Assembly (NCBI GenBank): GCA_020200615.1
Contig: JAIVIH010000133.1
Location: 1-11,207, forward strand
Source of the DNA: Actinomycetota bacterium
GTDB lineage: Bacteria > Actinomycetota > Acidimicrobiia > Acidimicrobiales > AC-14
DNA length: 11,207 nt
Direction: 5' to 3'
The notes under the pieces were generated by a model that saw only the letters and a program-made list of their open reading frames with translations, did not search any database and had not been told where the DNA came from. Below, piece after piece: positions 6,075 through 11,207 of this stretch. Both the position numbers and the translations under genes were made by a program. Positions within the stretch are counted from its first letter, which is position 1, and every line of letters starts with the position of its first letter.

Positions 6075-8085
6075 TATCGGCCTCAGTGGCGTCATTGGGG
6101 TCATGAATGCCGGCGCCGATTCACATGCGACGGTCAGCATCGTCGCCAGCCCGAACCTCTATCCCGCCTACGACCCAGACACAGCCGACTACGTGGTCCG
6201 TTGCTCCGGCGATGGGCCGGTCGTCATATCGGTCACTACCGGTGACGCTTCGGAGGTTTCGGTAGATGGCCGGCCCGCCCGTACGGGAACATTCGAGCAA
6301 TCAGTGCCGCTGGATTTCGGCCAGGCATTCTCGCTTACGACAAGTGGTCCGATTGGCGAGAGGCGGCATCAGGTGCGTTGTCTCCCGAGCGACTTCCCGA
6401 CCTGGACCTTCACCCGAGAATCAGCGCCGACGCAGGACTGGTACGTCGTCACCCCGTCGCTCGGCCCACTCGCGGCTAACTATGTCATTTTCTTCGACGG
6501 GAACGGCGTGCCCGTGTGGTGGTACAAGTCGACAACACCGCCGCTCGACGCGAAGCTTCTTTCAGACGGCAGCGTCGCCTTCTCCAATTACTTCGGCGGG
6601 TCGTTCGGAACGAACCCGACGTCAGGCTACGAGGTCCGAGGACTGGATGGTTCGTTTCGGCGCACCGCGGCAACTGTGGGTACGGCGACCGACCATCACG
6701 ATCTTCAGGAGATCGGGAATGGCAACTACCTGCTCATGTCCTACAAGCCGCGCGACGGAGTCGATCTGAGCCCGTTCGGCGGTCCCGCGAACGCCACGGT
6801 CGTCGACGCCGAGGTCCAAGAGATCACACCGGCAGGCGCCGTTGTCTCTTCGTGGAACAGCAAGGACCACATTGTCCTTTCGGAGACCGGACGGTGGTGG
6901 CCGGGGGTGATCTCGACGGCCGCTTCGCTCCCCGACGGCCGGACTGTCTACGACATTGTCCATATCAACTCTGTCGATATCGACGGAGAGTCCATGGTCC
7001 TCTCGTTCCGACACACTGACGCGGTTTATCGAGTTGATCGCTCGACCGGGAGCGTGCAGTGGAAGCTGGGGGGCACCACGCGGGCGGAAAGTCTGACCCC
7101 CATCGGCGATCCCCGCGGCGACAACCCGTTGGGTGGCCAGCACGACGCGCGCGTCCTCGGGGATGCCACGCTGACCGTTCATGACAATGGCACCGGTCTC
7201 GGTCGAGCGCCGAGGGCGATCCGCTACCAGGTCGATACGTCGAACAGGACGGCCACGCTGATTGAGTCGATCACCGATCCAGAAGCACCGGCCTCCGGGT
7301 GCTGTGGCAGTGCCCGCAAGCTCAACAGCTCGAACTGGTTAATGAGTTGGGGTGGCACATCTCTCGTGGCGGAGATCGCGCCGAACGGGTCTCGGGTGTT
7401 CAAGCTCGCCTTCGGCGGGCCGATCTCCTACCGCGCCTTTCCGGTCCCGCCCGGGCAGGTAAGTCGTCAGGCCCTGCGCGACGGCATGACCGCGCAGAAG
7501 CCGCGCACCTCGGCCCGGTCGGGCGGCGACTACGACGGGGACGTCAAGACGGACCTGGCCGTGTTCCGGCCGGGCAGCGGCACGTGGTTCGTGGCCCAGA
7601 GTGGCGGAGGCAGCATCGTCGGCCCCTTCGGTGTCAACGGCGACGTCCCCGTCCCGGCCGACTACGACGGGGACGGCAAGACGGACCTGGCCGTGTTCCG
7701 GCCGGACAGCGGCACGTGGTTTGTGGCCCAGAGTGGCGGAGGCAGCATCGTCGGCCCCTTCGGTGTCAACGGCGACGTCCCCGTCCCGGCCGACTACGAC
7801 GGGGACGGCAAGACGGACCTGGCCGTGTTCCGGCCGGACCCCTCCCGGCTGCGATCGCCAACGCCTTCTTCTAGCGGAGGCAAGACCCTCACCGGTGACT
7901 TCTGGGCTCCGGCCTCGTCTCTTCACGAGAGACGCGAAGAGGGAGTTGGGGGGTGTCCACCGGCGACGGGTCCGAGGCGGTCGTGGAGGTCTTCGACGGC
8001 GACGCCGTGGTGGCGACCTTCCCGATCGCCGGTCTGGCTCATCCCGACCTCTGCTTCGTCGACACCCTGGCCCGGCTTCAACTGA
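6028..8085 (+). CDS. Secreted arylsulfotransferase-like protein with C-terminal FG-GAP/VCBS-like repeats (frameshifted tail)
   Basis: The N-terminus is a clear signal peptide (basic start, then LLLSILIIGLSGVIGVMNAGA). Residues ~35-120 form a cadherin-like beta-sandwich ending VRCLPSDFP. Residues ~125-480 match the arylsulfotransferase (ASST) fold, a beta-propeller, with WYVVTPSLG, VPVWWY, DHHD (222-225), DIVHINSV (309-316) and GGQHDA (369-374). Residues 501-604 are aspartate-rich repeats (DYDGDGKTDLAVFRPD), likely calcium binding. After D604 the frame turns to nonsense; one extra C in the C run at 7839-7842 would give PLPAAIANAFF and a stop at 7872-7874, so the real protein is probably ~615 residues. 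The catalytic part is visibly less GC-rich than its neighbours, suggesting transfer. The substrate is unknown. The ribosome binding site at ATG 6028 is weak. Confidence 0.8.
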   Translation: MANPTPLTRLLLSILIIGLSGVIGVMNAGADSHATVSIVASPNLYPAYDPDTADYVVRCSGDGPVVISVTTGDASEVSVDGRPARTGTFEQSVPLDFGQAFSLTTSGPIGERRHQVRCLPSDFPTWTFTRESAPTQDWYVVTPSLGPLAANYVIFFDGNGVPVWWYKSTTPPLDAKLLSDGSVAFSNYFGGSFGTNPTSGYEVRGLDGSFRRTAATVGTATDHHDLQEIGNGNYLLMSYKPRDGVDLSPFGGPANATVVDAEVQEITPAGAVVSSWNSKDHIVLSETGRWWPGVISTAASLPDGRTVYDIVHINSVDIDGESMVLSFRHTDAVYRVDRSTGSVQWKLGGTTRAESLTPIGDPRGDNPLGGQHDARVLGDATLTVHDNGTGLGRAPRAIRYQVDTSNRTATLIESITDPEAPASGCCGSARKLNSSNWLMSWGGTSLVAEIAPNGSRVFKLAFGGPISYRAFPVPPGQVSRQALRDGMTAQKPRTSARSGGDYDGDVKTDLAVFRPGSGTWFVAQSGGGSIVGPFGVNGDVPVPADYDGDGKTDLAVFRPDSGTWFVAQSGGGSIVGPFGVNGDVPVPADYDGDGKTDLAVFRPDPSRLRSPTPSSSGGKTLTGDFWAPASSLHERREEGVGGCPPATGPRRSWRSSTATPWWRPSRSPVWLIPTSASSTPWPGFN
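7528..7842 (+). repeat. Tandem 132-bp repeats (44 aa) in the sulfotransferase gene
   Basis: Unit 1 spans 7528-7659 and unit 2 7660-7791; they differ at only three positions (7548, 7574 and 7594, G/C-to-other changes in the GTC/GGC, GGC/GAC and TTC/TTT codons). Unit 3 (7792-7839) is identical to unit 2 for 48 bases and then breaks off. Each unit encodes one FG-GAP/VCBS-like module beginning DYDGDG and ending DVPVPA. The near identity at silent sites points to recent duplication or homogenisation. Confidence 0.9.
7916..7934. terminator. Hairpin between sulfotransferase end and STAS-like gene
   Basis: A 7-bp perfect stem, CGTCTCT (7916-7922)/AGAGACG (7928-7934), has a five-base loop. It follows the restored sulfotransferase stop (7872-7874) by about 40 bases and precedes the STAS-like ribosome binding site. 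It could terminate the first gene or act in the leader of the second. It lies inside the nonsense part of the longer frame, which supports the earlier stop being the real one. Confidence 0.4.
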
Positions 8086-8279
8086 CGGCCGGGCGCCTCG
8101 GCTGTTCGATCCGGTTGCGGGATCCCGGCGAAGAGGTCTGCGGGCTGCTCGAACTGGTCGGCCTGGCCGACGTGATCCCCGGCTCGGCCGGCCTAACCCT
8201 CGAGGCGGGCCGGGAGGCCGAATGCGGTGAAGAGCTCGGGGTACAGGAAGTTGTGCCACCCCGAGATGCGCCCGCCTGA
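7953..8279 (+). CDS. STAS-domain-like protein (possible anti-sigma factor antagonist)
   Basis: This small 108-residue protein starts at GTG 7953, with AGAGGGAG (7938-7945) as a good ribosome binding site. Residues ~8-70 have the alternating strand-helix pattern of STAS domains (VVEVFDGDAVVATFPIAG, then LVDTLARLQLTAGRLGCSIRLRD, then LLELVGLADVI). STAS proteins of this kind act in partner-switching control of sigma factors, though the classic phosphorylatable Ser is not obvious. The last ~38 residues (LEAGREAECGEELGV and on) lie antisense to the sigma-factor remnant and look like run-through rather than a fold. The start also lies inside the frameshifted tail of the sulfotransferase frame. The assignment rests on pattern, not on a hallmark residue. 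Confidence 0.6.
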   Translation: MSTGDGSEAVVEVFDGDAVVATFPIAGLAHPDLCFVDTLARLQLTAGRLGCSIRLRDPGEEVCGLLELVGLADVIPGSAGLTLEAGREAECGEELGVQEVVPPRDAPA

Positions 8280-8426
8280 GACCTCGATGACCTGGAGAGC
8301 GAACGGCTCATGGACACCGGGCCCGGCAACTCGGTAGCTCCCGAACGCCGCACATCCGTTTGCCGCGGTCGCCACCAGTCGGGAGCCCCGGCAACCGGCG
8401 CCCTGCCCCAGGAGCCACCCGCTGAC
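8193..8426 (-). pseudogene. C-terminal remnant of a SigJ/ECF-type sigma factor (SnoaL-like domain)
   Basis: On the minus strand an open stretch of 77 codons after a TAG (8427-8429) reads WLLGQGAGCRGSRLVATAANG, FGSYRVAGPGVHEPFALQVIEVSGG, ISGWHNFLYPELFTAFGLPARL and then TAG at 8193. This resembles the SnoaL-like C-terminal domain at the end of ECF sigma factors with such an extension (SigJ/TIGR02960 type), or a free SnoaL-like protein. The sigma domains that should lie upstream are absent: the clpP gene begins within 140 bases. A GTG at 8375 would give a 60-residue peptide, but I see no ribosome binding site for it. Its 3' end overlaps the STAS-like gene tail to tail by 87 bases. It is probably left by a deletion. 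Confidence 0.55.
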
Positions 8427-8549
8427 CTACGGACTGCCCAGGGCATAGCCCGGCGCAGGCGCTCGCCCTCGGTCAGGGACCTGGCGCGGGGGGCCCCGGA
8501 CCGCCGCTCCGCTCGTTCAGCCCCGCCGATCGAGCTTGGCCGAGGGCAC

Positions 8550-8555
8550 TACCCT
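8550..8555 (+). promoter_or_regulatory. -10 box of clpP, probable leaderless mRNA
   Basis: TACCCT matches TANNNT and ends seven bases before ATG 8563, so transcription would start at or very near the A of the start codon. No Shine-Dalgarno is seen, which fits a leaderless transcript. This also favours ATG 8563 over TTG 8536. No -35 is recognisable. Confidence 0.5.
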
Positions 8556-8562
8556 CACGGTC

Positions 8563-8997
8563 ATGACCTCCGATCTTCTAGTCCCTTCCATTACCGCGCA
8601 GATGAGTCCCGGCGACCGCGCCAACGACGTCTACAACCGCCTGTTGAAGGAGCGGATCGTCTTTCTCGGCTCGCAGGTCGACGACGCCACGTCGAACCTC
8701 ATCTGCGCCCAGTTCCTCCTCCTCCAGAGCGAGGACGCCGAACGGGACATCTACCTGTACATCAACTCGCCCGGTGGGTCGGTTTCGGCGGGGATGGCCA
8801 TTTACGACACCATGCAGTACGTGTCCATGTACACCAAGCGGATCATGGCCGAGCGGATCGCCCACCACACGGGCCAGAAGGTCGAGCAGATCGAGCTCGA
8901 CTTCGACCGTGACCGGTGGTTCACCGCTCAGGAAGCCAAGGACTACGGCATCATTGACCACGTGATCCAGAAGTCCCAGCAAGTGGCGCCGGCCTGA
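8563..8997 (+). CDS. clpP: ClpP-like protein with internal deletion of the catalytic region
   Basis: This is an unmistakable ClpP, closest in style to actinobacterial ClpP1: [15 protein letters not shown] (27-41), [21 protein letters not shown] (67-87), then directly [17 protein letters not shown] (89-105) and [21 protein letters not shown] (115-135). Normal ClpP has ~56 more residues between V87 and M89: the strand with the nucleophile (GMAASMG type), the ARIMMHQP segment with catalytic His, and the handle helix. These are absent in frame, so Ser and His of the triad are lost and only the Asp region remains (D113 in LDFDRD). Length is 144 against ~200. The protein cannot be a peptidase; it may be a dead gene or assembly artefact. 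No clpX is adjacent. An SDR gene follows by 10 bases. Confidence 0.85.
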   Translation: MTSDLLVPSITAQMSPGDRANDVYNRLLKERIVFLGSQVDDATSNLICAQFLLLQSEDAERDIYLYINSPGGSVSAGMAIYDTMQYVSMYTKRIMAERIAHHTGQKVEQIELDFDRDRWFTAQEAKDYGIIDHVIQKSQQVAPA

Positions 8998-9007
8998 GGC
9001 CCGCACC

Positions 9008-9913
9008 GTGCGGGTGATCGTCACCGGCTCCCACGGCCTCATCGGCGGGGAGCTGGCGCGCCGGCTCGAGCAGGACGGTCACCAGGTCACCCGTCTCGTA
9101 CGAGGGCTGCCCGGACCCGGAGAGGCCGGATGGGACCCCAAGGAGGGGACGGCCGACGCCGCCGCCCTCGAGGGCCACGACGCCGCCGTCCATCTGGCGG
9201 GCGCCGGGCTGGGCGATCACCGCTGGACGGACGCCTACAAGGCTGAGGTGTTGCGGAGCCGGGTCGACGGCACGACCCTCCTGGCCCGCGCCCTGGCCGG
9301 CCTCGACCGACCTCCGACCGTCATGGCGTCGGGGTCGGCCGTGGGGTTCTACGGCGATCGCGGCGACGAGGAGCTGTCCGAGGAGAGCGGGCCCGGCAGC
9401 GGGTTCCTGGCCGACGTGGTCCAGAAGTGGGAGGCGGCGACGGCTCCGGCCGAGGAGGCCGGCATCCGCGTCGTCCATCTCCGCAGCGGTATCGTCCAGA
9501 CCGCCAAGGGCGGGGCCCTGAAGCAGTTGCTGCTCCCGTACAAGCTGGGCCTGGGTGGGCGCCTGGGATCGGGCCGGCAATGGCTCAGCTGGGTTTCCCT
9601 GCACGACGAGGTCGGCGCCATCGGCCACGTCCTTCAGGACGAGGCTCTTCGCGGGCCGGTGAACCTGACTGCGCCCGTTCCCGTCACCCACGCCGATTAC
9701 GCACGGGCCGTCGGCCGTGCCCTCCACCGTCCGGCGGCGATCCCCACGCCGACCCTGGCCCTCAACGTGAAGTTGGGTCGGGAGATGGTGCGGGAAATGG
9801 TTCTTTCGGGTCAGCGGGTTCTGCCGGCCAGGCTCCTGGCCAGCGGTTTCCGGCATCGACATCCTGATCTCGACGCTGCCCTGGCCGAGGAGTTGGGGCG
9901 GCCCGCGGCCTGA
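9008..9913 (+). CDS. NAD(P)-binding SDR, TIGR01777/SDR39U1-type epimerase-like protein
   Basis: This is a 301-residue cytoplasmic protein of the extended SDR superfamily. The Rossmann glycine motif is VTGSHGLIGGELARRL (5-20). Family signatures are HLAGAGLGDHRW, the SAVGFYGDRGDEEL active-site region with Tyr, a WLSWVSLHDEVGAI segment, VNLTAPVPVTHADYARA, and a C-terminal DUF1731-like part (GQRVLPARLLASGFRHRHPDLDAAL). The biochemical substrate of this family is unknown. GTG 9008 is used; TGAGG at the clpP stop gives a ribosome binding site about eight bases upstream, so expression is probably coupled to clpP. Length and motifs are complete, so this gene looks intact unlike its upstream neighbour. 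Confidence 0.9.
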   Translation: MRVIVTGSHGLIGGELARRLEQDGHQVTRLVRGLPGPGEAGWDPKEGTADAAALEGHDAAVHLAGAGLGDHRWTDAYKAEVLRSRVDGTTLLARALAGLDRPPTVMASGSAVGFYGDRGDEELSEESGPGSGFLADVVQKWEAATAPAEEAGIRVVHLRSGIVQTAKGGALKQLLLPYKLGLGGRLGSGRQWLSWVSLHDEVGAIGHVLQDEALRGPVNLTAPVPVTHADYARAVGRALHRPAAIPTPTLALNVKLGREMVREMVLSGQRVLPARLLASGFRHRHPDLDAALAEELGRPAA

Positions 9914-9923
9914 CCGCGTCAGC

Positions 9924-9959
9924 GGATCTGAGCCCGTGGGCGGGAGCGGGCTCAGATCC
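9924..9959. terminator. Strong 13-bp hairpin, bidirectional terminator
   Basis: GGATCTGAGCCCG (9924-9936) and CGGGCTCAGATCC (9947-9959) are perfect inverted repeats around a ten-base loop. It sits 11 bases after the SDR gene and 18 before the end of the converging YceI gene. No T tract follows on either strand, but position and strength point to termination for both genes. Confidence 0.75.
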
Positions 9960-9977
9960 ACTGCTGGGCGCGGGCGG

Positions 9978-10556
9978 TCAGTCCTTCCTGACCGCTGCGA
10001 TCGAGAGGTCGAGGTTGATCTTCTTGCCTACCAGGACGCCACCTGCTTCCAGGGCGACGTTCCAGGTCAGGCCCCAGTCCTCCCGGTCGATCTCGGTGCT
10101 GGCCGAGAAGGCGATGCGCTCGTTGCCCCACGGGTCGGTCACCGCTCCCTCGTAAATCACGTCGAAGCTGACCGGGCGGGTGACGCCCCTCACGGTCAGG
10201 TCCCCTTCGAGGGTCCAGCGCCTTCCGCTCGGCTCCAGGCGTGTGCTGTGGAACTCGAGCGTCGGGTACTCATCGACGGCCAGGAAGTCCTCGCTCCTGA
10301 GGTGCCCGTCGCGCTTCTCGTCCCCCGTGTCCAGGCTCGCGGCGTCCACCGTCACGTGGGCCGATGACCGCAGGGGGTCTTCGGTGACGTTGATGGCGCC
10401 CGAGAACTGGTTGAACCGGACCCGCACCTTGGTGAGCATCAGATGACGCCCCACGGCCTCGATGGCCGAGTGTGAGGGGTCGATCTCGTAGGTCCCCACT
10501 CGAGGAGCCTCCACGCCGTTGACGGTGCGCGCCCTATCTGTCGTCTGTTGACTCAT
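9978..10556 (-). CDS. YceI-family protein (lipid-binding beta-barrel)
   Basis: This is a 192-residue lipocalin-like YceI protein. Features include GTYEIDPSHSAIEAVGRHLM at the start of the fold, VRVRFNQFSG, SLDTGDEKRDGHLRSEDFL, YPTLEFHST, LTVRGVTRPVSFDV and WGNERIAFSAS. YceI proteins bind isoprenoid-type lipids in a beta-barrel. There is no signal peptide, so this one is probably cytoplasmic, as in many actinobacteria. ATG 10556 is chosen over ATG 10580 because GAGGGAG lies 6-7 bases upstream of it. Divergent pairing with an HxlR regulator suggests control by that protein, likely in response to a redox or electrophile signal (inference). Confidence 0.93.
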   Translation of the reverse strand: MSQQTTDRARTVNGVEAPRVGTYEIDPSHSAIEAVGRHLMLTKVRVRFNQFSGAINVTEDPLRSSAHVTVDAASLDTGDEKRDGHLRSEDFLAVDEYPTLEFHSTRLEPSGRRWTLEGDLTVRGVTRPVSFDVIYEGAVTDPWGNERIAFSASTEIDREDWGLTWNVALEAGGVLVGKKINLDLSIAAVRKD

Positions 10557-10578
10557 GTCGTTCTCCCTCGTCCGTATC

Positions 10579-10613
10579 ACTTACACAGCATAAGTACTTA
10601 TTCTCCGTAAGTA
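10579..10613. promoter_or_regulatory. Palindromic operator shared by YceI and HxlR genes
   Basis: The 98-base gap between the divergent genes is AT-rich compared with everything around. It holds the perfect palindrome TAAGTACTTA (10591-10600), flanked by ACTTAC (10579-10584) and its inverse GTAAGTA (10607-10613), about one and a half helical turns from each other. HxlR proteins bind inverted repeats with GTAC-like cores as dimers. These sites are the natural operator for the adjacent regulator and would cover the YceI promoter. Confidence 0.6.
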
Positions 10614-10642
10614 TTCCCGGAGCGAAGAGAGGTTCCGAGGCG

Positions 10643-10648
10643 TACTCT
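10643..10648 (+). promoter_or_regulatory. -10 box of the HxlR gene, probable leaderless mRNA
   Basis: TACTCT ends six bases before ATG 10655, placing the transcription start at the start codon. The GAGAGG at 10626-10631 is too far upstream to serve as a ribosome binding site. The layout parallels that of clpP. Confidence 0.45.
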
Positions 10649-10654
10649 TGAGTC

Positions 10655-11008
10655 ATGGAGGAAGACGGCGACTGTCCGGTTGTCATGTCTGGCTTCTGTC
10701 CCCGCTACCACCACGCCATCGAGATCATCGGGCGGCGGTGGACAGGCGCCATCGTGCGTGCCCTGCTGGCGGGAGGGACCCGCTTCAGCCAGATCCGGGC
10801 GACCATCCCGGGGCTTTCCGACCGGCTGCTCTCGGAGCGTCTCAAGGAGCTGGAGGCCGAGGGCATCGTGGAGCGGTCAGTCCTGGCCGGAGCATCGGTG
10901 AGGATCGAGTACCACCTCACGACCAAGGGCGAGGCGTTGGCCGGCGTTGTCCAGGCTGCGTCGGCGTGGGCCGAGGAGTGGCTCGTCATGGAACCGGCCC
11001 CCTCCTAG
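10655..11008 (+). CDS. HxlR-family winged-helix transcriptional regulator
   Basis: This 117-residue MarR/HxlR-type DNA-binding protein has the family N-terminus FCPRYHHAIEIIGRRWTGAI (with C15, the position of the conserved redox Cys in several HxlR members). The winged helix follows: RFSQIRATIPGLSDRLLSERLKELEAEGIVERSV, and the wing YHLTTKGEAL. Members usually repress or activate a divergent neighbour, here the YceI gene, through the palindromes between them. C7 is a second cysteine that could take part in sensing; this is inference. The last residues (VMEPAPS) are followed at once by what looks like an insertion sequence, so the natural terminator may have been displaced. Confidence 0.93.
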   Translation: MEEDGDCPVVMSGFCPRYHHAIEIIGRRWTGAIVRALLAGGTRFSQIRATIPGLSDRLLSERLKELEAEGIVERSVLAGASVRIEYHLTTKGEALAGVVQAASAWAEEWLVMEPAPS

Positions 11009-11207
11009 GAGCGTGCTGAAGTAGTCGCTGGAGATCCACCACCTCTGGCCCGGCGCGGCGAAGACTGCGACCATGGCTCTGGGTGCGACGGTGATGCAGG
11101 AACGATTCGAGAACCCGAGGGAGATTCTCGGGGATCGGCTCCGGGAGGGATCGCTCTACCGGCTCCTGGCCGACACCGGTGACCGGCTGTTCGGCGACGA
11201 CTACTTC
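11009..11207 (+). mobile_element. Left end of an IS1182-like insertion sequence (incomplete)
   Basis: The sequence directly after the HxlR stop changes character and leads into a transposase start at 11073. The element must begin between 11009 and 11072. GTGCTGAAGTAGTC near 11013 is a candidate terminal inverted repeat, but the right end is outside the window, so neither the repeat nor a target duplication can be confirmed. Confidence 0.45.
11073..11207 (+). CDS. IS1182-type transposase, N-terminal fragment
   Basis: ATG 11073 opens a frame that runs off the window after 45 codons. The residues ILGDRLREGSLYRLLADTGD, then RLFGDDYF, resemble the N-terminus of IS1182-family DDE transposases, which show a similar short helix ending in a LFPDE.F-like motif before the first conserved domain. 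The catalytic residues are beyond the window. No good ribosome binding site is visible. The identification rests on the N-terminal pattern only. Confidence 0.6.
   Translation, partial: MALGATVMQERFENPREILGDRLREGSLYRLLADTGDRLFGDDYF

Noticed and set aside
7528..7842. CRISPR-like or regulatory repeat array
   Set aside because: The units are contiguous, 132 bp long, in frame and encode aspartate-rich FG-GAP/VCBS-like modules, with no spacers.
7840..8085. The last 81 residues of the sulfotransferase frame as a genuine domain
   Set aside because: They are Ser/Arg/Pro-rich nonsense, overlap the STAS-like gene in another frame, and follow a point where a one-base change restores a sensible C-terminus.
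7339..8259. 306-codon minus-strand open frame over the repeats
   Set aside because: Its repeats mirror the plus-strand repeat modules and it has no recognisable domain; it is the shadow of the sulfotransferase repeats.
5301..8562. Integrative element with att sites in the tRNA
   Set aside because: I searched by eye for a second copy of the tRNA 3' end downstream and found none; there is also no integrase gene. The region may still be accessory, but an integrated element is not supported.
8951..9961. 336-codon minus-strand open frame opposite the SDR gene
   Set aside because: It is antisense to a gene with complete SDR motifs and crosses the terminator hairpin; no domain is recognisable.

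Overview
The window is high-GC DNA that reads as an actinobacterium. The best clue is the left half, which carries a block known from Mycobacterium: mec-cysO-cysM-(rhomboid)-murI-MBL-rphA-rdgB (Rv1334 to Rv1341). The block is present here without the rhomboid gene. Other support comes from a ClpP1-like actinobacterial ClpP, GTG starts, -10-like boxes about 7 bases upstream of two start codons (apparently leaderless mRNAs), and a tRNA without an encoded CCA. A class such as Acidimicrobiia is possible, but the sequence does not settle it. All motif and composition calls were made by eye.

Region 1 (1-4372, + strand) is a tight conserved cluster. It starts with the 3' end of a JAMM peptidase (mec), followed by sulfur carrier cysO, cysteine synthase cysM, glutamate racemase murI, an MBL-fold hydrolase, RNase PH and the ITP/XTP pyrophosphatase. 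The first three form the CysO-thiocarboxylate route to cysteine. The MBL gene has lost the first part of its fold to a deletion with frameshift; its neighbours look intact.

Region 2 (4384-5374) has a hairpin whose loop is the stop codon of the converging gene. Next is a lipoprotein lytic transglycosylase on the minus strand, whose start overlaps a 43-residue zinc-ribbon gene that is easy to miss. A divergent tRNA-Leu(UAG) with an unusually short variable region follows.

Region 3 (5375-8562) looks accessory. It holds an unknown minus-strand gene, a secreted arylsulfotransferase-like protein (less GC-rich in its catalytic part) ending in near-identical 132-bp repeats and a frameshift, a STAS-like gene, and an antisense remnant of a sigma factor C-terminus.

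Region 4 (8563-11207) holds a ClpP that lacks about 56 internal residues, including the catalytic Ser and His, with a TIGR01777-type SDR gene behind it. After a strong 13-bp hairpin come a YceI-family gene and a divergent HxlR regulator around a shared palindromic operator, and then the start of an IS1182-like transposase cut by the window edge.

The main points of interest are the gutted clpP, the short-arm leucine tRNA, and the fact that four separate loci (MBL, sulfotransferase tail, sigma remnant, clpP) carry deletions or frameshifts. I did not find a convincing new multi-gene system.
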